The notes under the pieces are model-generated. The model saw only the letters and a list, made by a program, of their open reading frames with translations. It was not told where the DNA came from and did no database searches. From contig BPGT01000004.1 of the NCBI GenBank assembly GCA_026003175.1, positions 1-64,000 on the forward strand: a stretch of DNA of 64,000 bases, given 5' to 3'. Source of the DNA: Armatimonadota bacterium. GTDB lineage: Bacteria > Armatimonadota > HRBIN16. Below are positions 24,753 to 34,594 of the stretch, piece after piece. The translations under genes and the position numbers were made by a program. The number at the start of each line of letters is the position of its first letter. Within the stretch, counting starts at the first letter, position 1.

Positions 24753-25928
24753 ATGGAGCGTATTGCTATACAGTTTGGCGCGGGCAATATTGGGCGCGGT
24801 TTTATCGCCCAGCTCTTCCACGAGTCGGGCTTTGAGGTGGTTTTTGTGGAAGCGGTGCCCGCGCTTGTGGACGAGATCAACCGCCGCAAGAGGTACACCA
24901 TCCACATTGTGGGTGATGGGACGCAAGAGGTGGAAATCACCAACATTCGCGCGATTCACAGCGAGAAAACAGAGCAAGTGGCACAGGAAGTGGCGCGGGC
25001 AGAAATCGCCTGCACAGCGGTGGGAGTGAATGTGCTGAAACAGGTAGCCCCATCGCTGGCGCGGGGCATTGCCCTGCGAAGCCAGAACCCGGATGCGCCT
25101 CCGCTAAACGTTCTCATCTGCGAGAACCAGCTGGATGCCGACCAGATACTGCGCAGTGCGGTGCTGGAGCATCTGCCCGCTGAACTGCGCGCATATGTGG
25201 ACTCTCACGTGGGGTTCGTGCTGTGCGTGGTGAGTCGTATGGTTCCATTGATGACGCCTGCGGAGAGGCGCACGGACCCTCTCGCCATCAAGGTGGAGGC
25301 GTACAAGCGGCTGCCGGTAGACGCTAAAGCGATTAAAGGTGATCTGCCGCCCATCGTGGGGGTGGAACCTGTGGAGAACTTTCTGGGACACGTCGAGCGC
25401 AAGCTTTTCGTGCATAATGCCGCGCATGCGATACTGGGTTATCTCGGCTGGTTGAAGGGGTATACCTATGTGCATGAAGCGATGGCAGATGAGCAGATAC
25501 GCTCCATGCTGGGCGAGTCGATGCAGGAAGTTGGTGAAGCGTTGATACGCAAGCACGGCTTCAGTCGTGAGGAGATGCAGGAGTATCTCACCGACTTGTA
25601 CCATCGCTTTGAGAACGCTGCACTGGGCGATACCATTGCACGCGTAGCGCGTGACCCCGAGCGCAAGCTGCGCCCTGATGACCGGCTGGTGGGTGCCGCA
25701 AGGCTTCTGGTAGATAACGGACTAGAGCCAAAGGGGTTCTGTATGGCTATCGCTGCTGCCCTGTTATATAGCAACCCGGAGGATGTGTCGGCGGTTGCGC
25801 TACAGAAGCGTATCGAGCAGGAGGGTGTTTCCACAGTGCTGGAAAAGCTGTGCAAGATTACCCCCGATATGCCGATGCACCAGTGTATCCTTAGCGCGTA
25901 TGCTCAGCTGAAGAACCGGTTGCTATAG
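24753..25928 (+). CDS. mtlD: Mannitol-1-phosphate 5-dehydrogenase
   Basis: The 391-aa protein, the usual length for MtlD, has an N-terminal NAD site FGAGNIGRGFIAQLF, the family segment CENQLDADQILR, and the C-terminal domain with KLFVHNAAHAILGYLG (the Lys/His active-site region). It interconverts mannitol 1-phosphate and fructose 6-phosphate in the cytoplasm. No PTS gene is near, so it may serve mannitol synthesis or act on a related hexitol or altronate-type phosphate. Confidence 0.9.
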   Translation: MERIAIQFGAGNIGRGFIAQLFHESGFEVVFVEAVPALVDEINRRKRYTIHIVGDGTQEVEITNIRAIHSEKTEQVAQEVARAEIACTAVGVNVLKQVAPSLARGIALRSQNPDAPPLNVLICENQLDADQILRSAVLEHLPAELRAYVDSHVGFVLCVVSRMVPLMTPAERRTDPLAIKVEAYKRLPVDAKAIKGDLPPIVGVEPVENFLGHVERKLFVHNAAHAILGYLGWLKGYTYVHEAMADEQIRSMLGESMQEVGEALIRKHGFSREEMQEYLTDLYHRFENAALGDTIARVARDPERKLRPDDRLVGAARLLVDNGLEPKGFCMAIAAALLYSNPEDVSAVALQKRIEQEGVSTVLEKLCKITPDMPMHQCILSAYAQLKNRLL

Positions 25929-25953
25929 AGGGGCAGCCAATCGTCATATCGTC

Positions 25954-26008
25954 GTAGCCGCAGGTTCTATCCTGCGCCAAAGGGAGGCAACCTGAAGGCT
26001 GCGGCTAC
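25954..26008. repeat. REP-like palindromic element
   Basis: GTAGCCGCAG (25954-25963) pairs with CTGCGGCTAC (25999-26008), with a second inner pair AGGTTC/AACCT. It is a likely dispersed palindrome, here between convergent mtlD and sufA, where it could also end transcription. Confidence 0.7.
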
Positions 26009-26112
26009 ACAAGGACAGGCAAGCGGAACTGCTCTACTCATATCTAAATAATCACGTGTGGTCATGTAGTACACGCTTGTATTCTATCAAGAGTCTGTGC
26101 CGTCAGCAATCG

Positions 26113-26472
26113 TCAACGCAACCCCTTAGGTGTGAAAGAGGTGCCGCATCCACAGGAGCGTTCCGCATTGGGATTGTGGAAGGTGAACCCTGCCAACAGG
26201 TTCTGGAAGGAGTAATCGATAACGGTGCCCTCCAGGAACCGTTTGCTCTTGCGGTCAATGACCACAGGCAACCCATCCACCTCGTACAGGTCGTCTTTAT
26301 CGGTGACCTTTGTATCCACGTCCAGTACATAAGTTAGGCCATGACACCCTCCACCGCGCACACCGATGCGGATGCGCACATCGGGAGCGTTGTCGTGTTT
26401 GGCGAGCACCGCTCGCAGTCGTTTCAGTGCGTTTTCGGTAAACTGCACCGGACAGGTTGTCGTATCCATCAT
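26113..26472 (-). CDS. sufA: A-type Fe-S carrier (SufA/HesB/IscA family)
   Basis: The 119-aa protein has the three conserved Cys of A-type carriers: RGGGCHGLTY and the C-terminal SCGCG. The first motif has CHG where CSG is usual. It receives clusters from SufBCD and hands them to target enzymes. ATG 26472 follows GGAGG by seven bases. It is the last gene of the suf operon. Confidence 0.92.
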   Translation of the reverse strand: MMDTTTCPVQFTENALKRLRAVLAKHDNAPDVRIRIGVRGGGCHGLTYVLDVDTKVTDKDDLYEVDGLPVVIDRKSKRFLEGTVIDYSFQNLLAGFTFHNPNAERSCGCGTSFTPKGLR

Positions 26473-26486
26473 AGTATCACCTCCGG

Positions 26487-26807
26487 TTATTCCCAGATGC
26501 CCAGCTCCATTTTAGCTTCCTCGCTGCAGTGGATACGCGGGTCCCAGCGAGGCTGCCACACCAGCTGCACATAGGTTTCCTTCACAAATGGCAGCTCTGA
26601 TAGTCTGTCGCGGATCATCTCCTCGAGCAATGGACCTATGGGACAACCCGGGCTGGTAAGCGTCATCGTAATCAGTACATTGCCCTCGTCGTCCATGTCA
26701 ATGCCGTATACCAGTCCCAGGTTGATGATATCGATGCCCAACTCCGGGTCGTATACAGTCATCAGTCGTTCGCGTATCTGCGATTCCTGTTCTGCTGTCA
26801 ACGCCAT
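26487..26807 (-). CDS. sufT: SufT-like Fe-S assembly factor (MIP18/DUF59)
   Basis: The 106-aa protein has the DUF59 core VYDPELGIDIINLGLVYGI and TLTSPGCPIGP, whose Cys is the conserved reactive one. SufT proteins help cluster maturation when Fe-S demand is high. The N-terminal extension of long SufT forms is absent. It is four bases downstream of sufU. Confidence 0.9.
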   Translation of the reverse strand: MALTAEQESQIRERLMTVYDPELGIDIINLGLVYGIDMDDEGNVLITMTLTSPGCPIGPLLEEMIRDRLSELPFVKETYVQLVWQPRWDPRIHCSEEAKMELGIWE

Positions 26808-26810
26808 GGC

Positions 26811-27239
26811 TTACCCCTCTTGTTGTTCCAAAATCTCCCCCAGTGTTGTCCATGCCAGCAGGGCGCATTTGATGCGCACAGGGTAGTTCTTCACCCCTTC
26901 CAGCACGCTCAGGTCATCATCCTCGTCAAAAGGCTCATGTGGCGCGCCGGTCAACATGGCTTTCACTCGCTCCTGCAGATGCTTTGCTTCTTCCAGCGTT
27001 AACCCCCGAACCGCTTCCGTCAGCATAGAGGCGGATGCCTGGCTGATAGAACAACCCCGTCCCTCGAAGCGTGCTTCCACAATCCGGTCGCCATCTGTTT
27101 TCAGATAGAGCGTCAGTTCATCACCGCATAGAGGATTCATCCCCTCGGCGGTCAGGTTGGCATCGGGCAGCGCACCCTTATAACGCGGATGATGGTAGTG
27201 TTCCAGAATAATCTCGCGATACAGTTCATCGTCCACCAT
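26811..27239 (-). CDS. sufU: SufU zinc-dependent sulfurtransferase
   Basis: The 142-aa protein has zinc ligands C and D in NPLCGDELTL, C in GRGCSISQAS and C in VRIKCALLAW, as in Bacillus SufU. It takes persulfide sulfur from SufS rather than acting as an IscU scaffold. The 18-residue insertion typical of SufU is present (SMLTEAVRGLTLEEAK). It overlaps sufS by 14 bp. Confidence 0.94.
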   Translation of the reverse strand: MVDDELYREIILEHYHHPRYKGALPDANLTAEGMNPLCGDELTLYLKTDGDRIVEARFEGRGCSISQASASMLTEAVRGLTLEEAKHLQERVKAMLTGAPHEPFDEDDDLSVLEGVKNYPVRIKCALLAWTTLGEILEQQEG

Positions 27240-28485
27240 ATTTGCCGAAGACCTTCCTCACGTCGTCTAAGGCTTTCCAGAAGGCGCGAACCTCCTCTAT
27301 CGTATTATACAGGTAAAAGCTGGCGCGTGCGGTGGCAGCCACATCCAGTCGGCGCATGATGAGCTGACAGCAGTGATGCCCTGCGCGGATGGCGATGCCG
27401 TGCTTGTCTAGAATCTGCGCCACATCGTGTGGGTGAACGTGTTTGAAGTTGAACGATACCAGCCCGCAGCGTCGTCCCGGGTCGCGGGGACCGTAGATGA
27501 CGATATCTTCTTCGGCTTCGAGCAGGCGCAATGCCTCAGCGGTAAGCTGCTGTTCGTGTTGCTGGATGGTCTCTATCCCGATGTGTTGCAGGTAGTCTAC
27601 TGCCGCGCCGAAAGCGATGCCGTCGGCGATGTTGGGTGTACCCGCTTCGAACTTGGTGGGGATGTCAGCCCACGTGCTGTATTCATGCGTGACACGGCGG
27701 ATCATACTGCCCCCGCCCATGAAGGGAGGCATTTCCTCCAGCAGTTCGCGCCGGGCATATAGCGCACCGATTCCGGTGGGTGCAAGCATCTTGTGACCGG
27801 AGAAGGCGTAGAAATCACAATCTATCTGAGCGACGTTTATCGGCTTGTGAGGCACTGCCTGCGCGCCGTCAATTAACACCTTCGCGCCAACCGCATGCGC
27901 TTTGCGGGTAATCTCCTCCACAGGGTTTATCGTGCCCAGCACGTTGGAAACGTGTGTGATGGCTACCAGCTTCGGCTCCTGTTGCAGTGCCCGCTCCAGC
28001 GCGTCCATATCCAATTCGCCTTCTGGAGTAAAGGGTACGTAGTGTAACCTCGCCCCTGTCATGCGGGCAATCAGTTGCCATGGTACAATGTTCGAGTGGT
28101 GCTCCATTTCGGAGAGCACAATCACGTCACCCGCCTTCAGATTTGCCAGCCCCCAAGCGTACGCGACGAGGTTGATTGCCTCCGTAGTGTTGCGGGTGAA
28201 GACGACGCTCTGCGGTTCTGCTCCGATGAATCGTGCAACTTTCGCGCGAGCGGACTCGTATGCCTCGGTGGCTTCTTCCGCGAGTGTGTGCAAACCGCGA
28301 TGTACGTTGGCATTGGTGTGCTCGTAATAGTGTAGCAGCGCATCAATCACCTGGCGCGGCTTCTGGGAAGTGGCAGCATTGTCCAGGTACACGAGCGGAT
28401 GACCGTTCACCCGCCGCTGCAGGATAGGAAAATCGGCGCGTATTGCCTGCAGGTCGTATGTCGTCTCCGTTTGTAAGGGCATCAT
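27226..28485 (-). CDS. sufS: Cysteine desulfurase SufS
   Basis: The 419-aa class V aminotransferase fold binds PLP through Lys in YAFSGHKML (about residue 230). HHSNIVPW and the active-site Cys in RAGHHCCQ identify group II desulfurases. It makes cysteine persulfide and passes it to SufU. Start ATG 28485 is preceded by GGAGGG. Confidence 0.96.
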   Translation of the reverse strand: MMPLQTETTYDLQAIRADFPILQRRVNGHPLVYLDNAATSQKPRQVIDALLHYYEHTNANVHRGLHTLAEEATEAYESARAKVARFIGAEPQSVVFTRNTTEAINLVAYAWGLANLKAGDVIVLSEMEHHSNIVPWQLIARMTGARLHYVPFTPEGELDMDALERALQQEPKLVAITHVSNVLGTINPVEEITRKAHAVGAKVLIDGAQAVPHKPINVAQIDCDFYAFSGHKMLAPTGIGALYARRELLEEMPPFMGGGSMIRRVTHEYSTWADIPTKFEAGTPNIADGIAFGAAVDYLQHIGIETIQQHEQQLTAEALRLLEAEEDIVIYGPRDPGRRCGLVSFNFKHVHPHDVAQILDKHGIAIRAGHHCCQLIMRRLDVAATARASFYLYNTIEEVRAFWKALDDVRKVFGKYGGR

Positions 28486-28525
28486 CTTCTGCTCCCTCCT
28501 GTTAGCCAGTTAAGGCTCCATTTGT

Positions 28526-28545
28526 GGACGCGACGGGGCGCGTCC
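28526..28545 (-). other. Stem-loop between the Rieske and sufS genes
   Basis: GGACGCG-acgggg-CGCGTCC in the only sizeable gap (114 bp) inside the suf operon. It has no T-run on the minus strand, so it is more likely a processing or dispersed-repeat hairpin than a terminator. Confidence 0.45.
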
Positions 28546-28599
28546 TTATATTCTTCGCTCCGCCTAGGATGGCACGCACACCCAAGCCAGCCGAACCCG

Positions 28600-28914
28600 C
28601 TACTGCTCCGGCAGTTCGATAAGTACCTCATCACCTTCCACGAACGCGCGATATGTCTTGACCGGCCTAGTTGCAGGTAGCGTTAGCGCTTCGCCGGTGC
28701 GCACGTCGAAATGCGCTCCGTGTCGTGGGCACTCTATCTCGTAGCCACACAGTTCCCCTTCGCCGAGCGGACCGCCATCGTGGGTGCATACGTCATCTAT
28801 TGCATAGAGCTCGTCGGCTGTGGGGCGACAGAGCGCAAGCCTCCTGCTGCCCGCGTGTACGACCTTCGCTCTGCCAATGTCTATCTCTGAGATGTTGGCA
28901 ACGCGCACACGCAT
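28600..28914 (-). CDS. Rieske-type ferredoxin in the suf operon
   Basis: This 104-aa protein has the Rieske motifs CTHDGGPLGEG and CPRHGAHFD (C-x-H...C-x-x-H) that bind a [2Fe-2S] cluster. It resembles small soluble ferredoxins of dioxygenase systems, but lies eight bases behind sufD, as in other SUF operons where it may supply electrons for assembly or repair. ATG 28914 was chosen because it begins the typical RVRVANISEID strand. Confidence 0.93.
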   Translation of the reverse strand: MRVRVANISEIDIGRAKVVHAGSRRLALCRPTADELYAIDDVCTHDGGPLGEGELCGYEIECPRHGAHFDVRTGEALTLPATRPVKTYRAFVEGDEVLIELPEQ

Positions 28915-28921
28915 CGCTTCC

Positions 28922-30250
28922 CTAAAACCTCCCACGAGCAATTTTCGCATCTACTTTGGCGCCAACCATCTCGCGCAGGCTCTTTGCCGGGATGCGGTCC
29001 AGCACCGGTTGCAGGAAACCCTCCACGATGAGGCGTTTGGCGTCGCGCGGCGCCATGCCCCGGCTCATCAGGTAGAACATCTGCTCCATATCCACGGGCG
29101 CAACGGTGGCACCGTGTGTGCAACGCACGTCGTTCGCCTCGATCTCCAGATTGGGCAGTGTTTCGGCATGAGCCTTGCTGCTCAGTACCAGGTTTTCGTT
29201 GCGCTGGTAGGCGTTTGCCTTCTGTGCGCCCGGCTCGATACGTATCAAGCCGCTGTAAGCCGAGTACGCCTGTTCATCCAGCGCTACCTTGAACAGCAGG
29301 TCACTGGTGGTGTTACCCACTGTGTGCAGCTGCACCGTGTGGTGGTCAAAATGCTGGTTGCCGTCGCCAAACACCACGCCCAGCATATCACTCACCGCAC
29401 CGGGCGAACAGAGCACCGATTCGATAGTGGCTTTGCTCAGCGATGCTCCCAGCGCGACGGTGATGGTGGTTAGATGCGAGTCACGTCCCAGTACCGCGCG
29501 CTGGTGGTGGAAGTACTCCATGCCCTGCCCCCACTGCTGAAAGAGCACGTAGGTGAGCTTAGCGCCCTCGCCCAGAATGAGGTCAGCGACGCCACTGCCG
29601 AAGGTTCGCTCTGACAGGTCAGGAGAAAGCATCCCATCCAGCAAGGTGACTCGTGCGTCCTCTTCCAGAATGACGAGCGTGTGGGGGAAGACCGCCTGCG
29701 CTTCCTCTGCCGCGAAGAAGGCTTGCAGGGGCAGGGTCACTTCTACCCCACGCGGCACGATGAGCACAGTGCCTCCTGTGGCGTAGGCTCGCGCCATAGC
29801 GGTGAACTTTTCGTCTGCGGGATCGTAGTCCACGCCCTCTATCGCGCGAAGGATGTGGTCGGGATATTGCTGTACCGCCTGCGACCAGCTGGTGAATACG
29901 ACCCCTTTTTTGCGCAGACTGTCGGTGAGGTGCTCATAAACCAACGTGCCGTCCACGAAGGCGAGCGTGCCTCCGACGCGCCGCGTGCCTGAGCGAATCA
30001 TCGGCTGTAGCCACTCGGGCAGCGGACGATGCTCCGCAGGTATGGCGGGCACAATCTCTTCCAACACCAGATGGCTGATGTCGGTGCGCCGCCAGTGTTC
30101 ATGGGTGCGTGAAGGCGTGGGCGTTTGTGTGAAGCGGCTCCACGCCTCCTTACGATAGGCATACACCCACTCTGGTTCTGCGAGGTGCCGACCGATGGCT
30201 TCTATCAGATCCAGCCCTGTCGGACTGGTTGTGGTCAATGTGTTTCCCAT
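28922..30250 (-). CDS. sufD: SufD, subunit of the SufBCD scaffold
   Basis: 442 aa with the SufB/D beta-helix core (VLIVPRGVEVTLPLQAFF, GDGNQHFDHHTVQLH, SAYSGLIRIEPGAQKANAYQ) and a helical C-terminus (FYLMSRGMAPRDAKRLIVEG). The His in HFDHHT corresponds to the region proposed for cluster building at the SufB-SufD interface. The start overlaps the sufB stop (TAATG). Confidence 0.95.
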   Translation of the reverse strand: MGNTLTTTSPTGLDLIEAIGRHLAEPEWVYAYRKEAWSRFTQTPTPSRTHEHWRRTDISHLVLEEIVPAIPAEHRPLPEWLQPMIRSGTRRVGGTLAFVDGTLVYEHLTDSLRKKGVVFTSWSQAVQQYPDHILRAIEGVDYDPADEKFTAMARAYATGGTVLIVPRGVEVTLPLQAFFAAEEAQAVFPHTLVILEEDARVTLLDGMLSPDLSERTFGSGVADLILGEGAKLTYVLFQQWGQGMEYFHHQRAVLGRDSHLTTITVALGASLSKATIESVLCSPGAVSDMLGVVFGDGNQHFDHHTVQLHTVGNTTSDLLFKVALDEQAYSAYSGLIRIEPGAQKANAYQRNENLVLSSKAHAETLPNLEIEANDVRCTHGATVAPVDMEQMFYLMSRGMAPRDAKRLIVEGFLQPVLDRIPAKSLREMVGAKVDAKIARGRF

Positions 30251-31662
30251 TAGCCTACCGAGCCCTCCATCTCCAGAGCGATGAGACGGTTCAACTCCAC
30301 CGCGTACTCCAGCGGAAGCTCTTTGGCGAACGGCTCGAAGAAGCCGTTGATAATCATGGTGGTCGCTTCCTGCTCGCTCAGCCCTCGGCTCATCAGGTAG
30401 AACAGCTGCTCCTCGCCCACCTTGCTGACGGTCGCCTCGTGTTCGATGCGCACGTCATCCTCCTTGACGTTCATGGTGGGGTAGGTGTCGGAGCGCGAGA
30501 ACTCATCCAGCAGCAGCGCGTCACAGCGCACGTTGCACTTGACGCCCACCGCGCCCTCGTCCACCTGCACCAGCCCGCGATAGGTGGTGCGTCCACCGCC
30601 CTTGCTGATGGACTTGGAGACGATAGTGGAGGTGGTATACGGCGCGGCGTGGATCACCTTTGCGCCCGCGTCCTGATGCTGCCCTGGACCAGCGAAAGCG
30701 ACAGACAAAATGTCACCTCTCGCGCCTTTGCCAACCATATAGACACTCGGGTACTTCATCGTGAGCTTAGAGCCGAGATTCCCGTCAACCCACTCCACTG
30801 TAGCGTCCTCGTACGCTACCGCACGCTTGGTGACGAGGTTATACACGTTCTTGGACCAGTTCTGTACGGTGGTGTAGCGGATGTGCGCGCCCTTCAGCGC
30901 GACCAGTTCCACCACTGCCGAGTGCAGCGAATCGGTGGAGTAGATAGGCGCGGTGCAGCCCTCGATGTAGTGCACCCGGCTGCCCTCATCGGCGATAATC
31001 AGGGTGCGCTCGAACTGCCCCATGTTCTCGGCGTTGATGCGGAAGTATGCCTGCAGAGGGATCTCCACATGCACCCCCGGCGGCACGTAGATAAACGACC
31101 CGCCCGACCACACCGCCGAGTTCAGCGCAGCGAACTTGTTATCGGCTGGCGGTATCACCTTGCCGAACCAGCGGCGCACCAGCTCTGGGTACTCGCGCAA
31201 GCCCGAGTCCATGTCAAGGAAAATCACACCCTGACGTTCCAGGTCCTCGCGAATACTGTGGTAAACCACCTCAGACTCGTACTGCGCCGAGACGCCCGCC
31301 AGGAACTTGCGCTCCGCCTCCGGGATGCCCAGCTTCTCGAAGGTATTCTTGATGGTCTCAGGCACCTCTTCCCACGTCTTGCCCTGCTTCTCTGCGGGCT
31401 TGATGTAGTAGTAGATGTCGTCGAAATCGATCTCGTTGAGCAGCTGGGTGTTGCCCCAGGTGGGCATCGGCTTCTTCAAGAATATCTCCAGAGCGCGCAG
31501 GCGGAACTCGCGCATCCAGTCGGGCTCGTTTTTGAAGTACGAGATCATCTCCACCACGCGGCGGTCGAGTCCCTTTTCCGCCTTATACACGTACTCTATC
31601 TCATCACGGAAACCGTACTGGTATTCGGTGCCGACATCCAGCAACGACTGTGGTGCTGTCAT
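30250..31662 (-). CDS. sufB: SufB, Fe-S scaffold subunit
   Basis: 470 aa with the SufB signatures [33 protein letters not shown] (Cys), [14 protein letters not shown], and [17 protein letters not shown] (the conserved Cys of the SufB core). ATG 31662 lies behind AGGAGGTG; the longer frame would overlap sufC. It assembles clusters with SufC and SufD. Confidence 0.96.
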   Translation of the reverse strand: MTAPQSLLDVGTEYQYGFRDEIEYVYKAEKGLDRRVVEMISYFKNEPDWMREFRLRALEIFLKKPMPTWGNTQLLNEIDFDDIYYYIKPAEKQGKTWEEVPETIKNTFEKLGIPEAERKFLAGVSAQYESEVVYHSIREDLERQGVIFLDMDSGLREYPELVRRWFGKVIPPADNKFAALNSAVWSGGSFIYVPPGVHVEIPLQAYFRINAENMGQFERTLIIADEGSRVHYIEGCTAPIYSTDSLHSAVVELVALKGAHIRYTTVQNWSKNVYNLVTKRAVAYEDATVEWVDGNLGSKLTMKYPSVYMVGKGARGDILSVAFAGPGQHQDAGAKVIHAAPYTTSTIVSKSISKGGGRTTYRGLVQVDEGAVGVKCNVRCDALLLDEFSRSDTYPTMNVKEDDVRIEHEATVSKVGEEQLFYLMSRGLSEQEATTMIINGFFEPFAKELPLEYAVELNRLIALEMEGSVG

Positions 31663-31663
31663 T

Positions 31664-32449
31664 TTATCCCACCTCCTGCAGGATTTTCTCTTCCTCCACG
31701 CCTGCCTCACGCAGCAGCCAGTCGTAACCGCGCTGCTCCAGTTCGTGTGCAAGGCTCTCGTCGCCTGAGCGGATAATCCGTCCCCCCACCATCACATGCA
31801 CGAAATGGGGACGGATGTAGCGCAGGATACGCTGGTAGTGCGTAATCAACAGAACGCCTGTATCTTCACCGGCGATGCGATTGACGTTTTCGGAGACGAT
31901 GCGCACGCCGTCGATGTCTAGTCCCGAATCGGTTTCGTCCAGTATCGCCAGTTTGGGCTTGATCAAGCCCATTTGCACGATTTCCAGTCGCTTTTTCTCA
32001 CCGCCCGAAAAGCCCTCGTTGACGTAACGGCTGGCGAAGCTGTCAGGCATGTGCAGTGCTTTGAACTCCTCTTTCAGGGCGGTGCGGAACTCGCGCGCGC
32101 TCATCTCCTCGCCGCGCAGAGACTTGAGCGCACTGCGCAGGAAGTTAGCAACGCTCACACCGGGAATCGCCACGGGGTACTGGAAGGCGAGGAAAATGCC
32201 CGCTCGGGCACGCTCGTCCACCTCCATCTCCAGCAGGTTCCTGCCCTCAAAGCGCACCTCGCCTCTGGTCACCTCATAGCGCGGATGCCCCATCAGCGTG
32301 GCAGCGAGGGTGCTTTTACCGGAGCCGTTGCGCCCCATCAGAGCGTGAATCTCTCCACGATGGATGGTCAGGCTCACGCCCTTCAATATCTCTTTGCCAT
32401 CGATGGCAACATGCAGGTCTCGAATCTCCAGCAGTGGTGGTTGACTCAT
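31664..32449 (-). CDS. sufC: SufC, ABC-type ATPase
   Basis: 261 aa with Walker [14 protein letters not shown] signature [13 protein letters not shown], Walker [15 protein letters not shown] and a final His switch ([10 protein letters not shown]). It is the cytoplasmic ATPase that drives conformational change of SufB2C2D-type complexes. The start ATG 32449 is just downstream of the Rrf2 gene stop. Confidence 0.96.
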   Translation of the reverse strand: MSQPPLLEIRDLHVAIDGKEILKGVSLTIHRGEIHALMGRNGSGKSTLAATLMGHPRYEVTRGEVRFEGRNLLEMEVDERARAGIFLAFQYPVAIPGVSVANFLRSALKSLRGEEMSAREFRTALKEEFKALHMPDSFASRYVNEGFSGGEKKRLEIVQMGLIKPKLAILDETDSGLDIDGVRIVSENVNRIAGEDTGVLLITHYQRILRYIRPHFVHVMVGGRIIRSGDESLAHELEQRGYDWLLREAGVEEEKILQEVG

Positions 32450-32456
32450 GGTTGTT

Positions 32457-32975
32457 TTATCTCCCCTCCAAGGATGTCTGGGTCGCCGACGCAGATTGGC
32501 GTTCGGCAAGCGGTATGGTTTGCTCGTGACGTAGTACAACGGCAGGTACCAGCGGGCGCGCCTCACCCTCCGCCAGATGCTTCAGCGTGATACGGTTGAA
32601 AACCACCGAGAGGTAGTCTGCGACAAAGCTCCACACGGAGTGCAGTTCGCATCCGCCGTGGTGCACGCAGATTTCGCGGTCGCCTGAGAACTGGCTGCAC
32701 AGGGAATCGGTTGTTAGCACGCCCCCTAATGCCTCCAGCACCTGCTTCAGGGTAATCTGTTCGGCAGGATAAGCAAGCCGGTAGCCACCCTGCGCCCCCC
32801 GCACGCTCTCGGTCAACCCGGCGCGGTTGAGCAAGTACAGCAGCTTCTCCACATAGGCGACCGACAACCCTTCGTGCTCGGCTATCTGGCGCACGTTCAC
32901 CGTATCGCCGAAAGGCACGCGGGCAAGGTGCATGATACAGCGCAGACCGTATTCCTCTTGTGCGGTGATTTTCAT
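32457..32975 (-). CDS. Rrf2-family Fe-S regulator of the suf operon
   Basis: 172 aa. The winged helix ([46 protein letters not shown]) is followed by three Cys ([17 protein letters not shown]) spaced C-x9-C-x5-C that can hold a [2Fe-2S] cluster. It probably senses Fe-S status and represses the operon, of which it is the first gene (SufR/IscR-like role). Confidence 0.92.
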   Translation of the reverse strand: MKITAQEEYGLRCIMHLARVPFGDTVNVRQIAEHEGLSVAYVEKLLYLLNRAGLTESVRGAQGGYRLAYPAEQITLKQVLEALGGVLTTDSLCSQFSGDREICVHHGGCELHSVWSFVADYLSVVFNRITLKHLAEGEARPLVPAVVLRHEQTIPLAERQSASATQTSLEGR

Positions 32976-32996
32976 CCCGTTTCTCCTCCGATTCCT

Positions 32997-33025
32997 ATTA
33001 TGCCCAATCCTTACAAAAAAGTCAA
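32997..33025 (-). promoter_or_regulatory. Promoter of the suf operon
   Basis: Minus strand: TTGACT (33020-33025), 17-bp spacer, CATAAT (32997-33002), then GGAGGAG before the Rrf2 ATG. The target duplication of a MITE pair begins on base 33025, the first T of the -35. Confidence 0.8.
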
Positions 33026-33034
33026 GTATCGCGG

Positions 33035-33221
33035 GAGGGTGTTCGAAATTGCTGGTTGAATGGATAGATAACCTAACCCCCTTGCCCCCTTCCCTGCAAG
33101 GGAAGGGGGGAACGCCCCTCTCCTCGTAGGAGAGGGGACGGGGGTGAGGTAAGGCAGGGATAGCAAGAACACCTCTCTCCTTGCGCTACAACCAACTTCT
33201 CAACAATTCTCGAACACCCTC
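33035..33221 (-). mobile_element. 186-bp MITE, copy 1 of a tandem pair
   Basis: Ends GAGGGTGTTCGA... and ...TCGAACACCCTC form the terminal inverted repeat, with two internal GC hairpins. It is separated by nine bases (AGATGGAAC) from copy 2. The pair as a whole is flanked by a 10-bp duplication AGTATCGCGG (33025-33034 and 33419-33428), so it was inserted as one unit. No transposase gene is in the window. Confidence 0.9.
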
Positions 33222-33230
33222 AGATGGAAC

Positions 33231-33418
33231 GAGGGTGTTCGAAATTGCTGGTTGAATGGATAGATAACCTAACCCCCTTGCCCCCTTCCCTGCAAGGGAA
33301 GGGGGGGAACGCCCCTCTCCTCGTAGGAGAGGGGACGGGGGTGAGGTAAGGCAGGGATAGCAAGAACACCTCTCTCCTTGCGCTACAACCAACTTCTCAA
33401 CAATTCTCGAACACCCTC
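33231..33418 (-). mobile_element. 186-bp MITE, copy 2 of a tandem pair
   Basis: Nearly identical to 33035-33221, same orientation; one extra G in the second hairpin. The right outer end abuts the duplication AGTATCGCGG and then the truncated RHS gene. Confidence 0.9.
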
Positions 33419-34594
33419 AGTATCGCGGTGTATGACGCCTTCGGGCGGCGCACGTGGTATGAAACGCCCGACGACGATCTAACGTTCATCTATGACGGCG
33501 ACACTTTGCTTGGGGAAGCCGACCTGGATGGCTATCGCGCGGTGTACATCTGGGGCTTGTTGGGTCCGATTGCCCGCATCGACTTGCGCTCCCCGGCAGG
33601 AACGCGGTATGATGTGATTGATGGTCTGGGTCACACCCGTTTGCTCCTTGACAGTTCGGGCAACATCACCGACCGCTACAGTTACGACGCCTGGGGCAAC
33701 CCCATAGAGCAGGCTGGCACCGCCTTCAACCCCTTCCGCTGGAACGGGGCAGCGGGTTATGAGTGGACGCCTGCGACAGGTTTATACCATGTCGGCGCAC
33801 GGGAGTACGACCCGCGCACGGCAAGGTGGCTGCAGCGAGACCCGATTGACGCAGCTTCAGGCGACCCGAACCTGTATCGGTATGCAGGGAATGATCCGGT
33901 AAATGGAGTAGACCAGAACGGTCTGATCGCCTTTGTGCCCGTCATCGTTGGAGGGGCTGCAATCGGGGCATTGTCAGGAGCACTGATTAGTGGCTTATAT
34001 GAACTTCACGGCTACTTGCAGGGGCAAAGTTGGGATTGGCGTCATATCGGACATGGCGCTGTTCTGGGAGCAATTGGAGGTGCTGTGGCGGCACCGGTTA
34101 TTTCCCTGTTGGCTCCGGTTCTACCTGTAGGGCTATCCGGTGGCATCATTGGCGGAGCGGTGGGGGCGGTACCTGCTAACCTTGTACAACAAGGTTTCAG
34201 CTGCGTAGTAGGCTGGCAACAGGGCTTTGACCCATATCAGTTAGGATATGCCTCTGTGTTCGGGGCGCTGGGTGGCAGCGTTGTGCTACGTCCGGGGTTG
34301 TTCGCCAGAGGAACCATCACTGTCACTCACTGGTCTCCGGGTGGCAGACTGGCTCCTGGACCGGGCAAGTGGGTGATGATCGGTGGACGCACGTGGCGAA
34401 ACTACTTGTTCAGTGGATGTGATTTACGTAGCGTTCTGGTGGTCAGTCTACTGGTGTCTCGCTCTGCGATGGTATCCGTACTGGCTGTTCTGGCGCGGCT
34501 TTCTGCACCCCTGTTACCGCGAGCAGATGCTTCCGAGAATGATGTTCTTAGGACATCCTCTATCCCCTTACACAGTCTGGGTGCTCTGGAGTGA
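33419..34594 (+). pseudogene. RHS-repeat protein, 5'-truncated, with variable C-terminus
   Basis: The frame opens directly at the MITE boundary (YDAFGRRTWYETPDD) with no start signal. It carries RHS repeats (DVIDGLGHTRLLLDSSGNIT, DRYSYDAWGNPIEQ) and the RHS core end (GLYHVGAREYDPRTARWLQR, DPI...NLYRYAGNDPVNGVD). After the core the sequence changes to a Gly/Ala-rich hydrophobic stretch (about 160-250) and GKWVMIGGRTWRNYL, as in polymorphic-toxin tails. The final ~60 residues look out of frame. Without the N-terminus and export signal it is probably inactive. Confidence 0.75.

Noticed and set aside
30229-31776. 515-codon open frame on the plus strand
   Set aside because: It lies opposite sufB, whose family motifs are certain; long antisense frames are expected in GC-rich genes.
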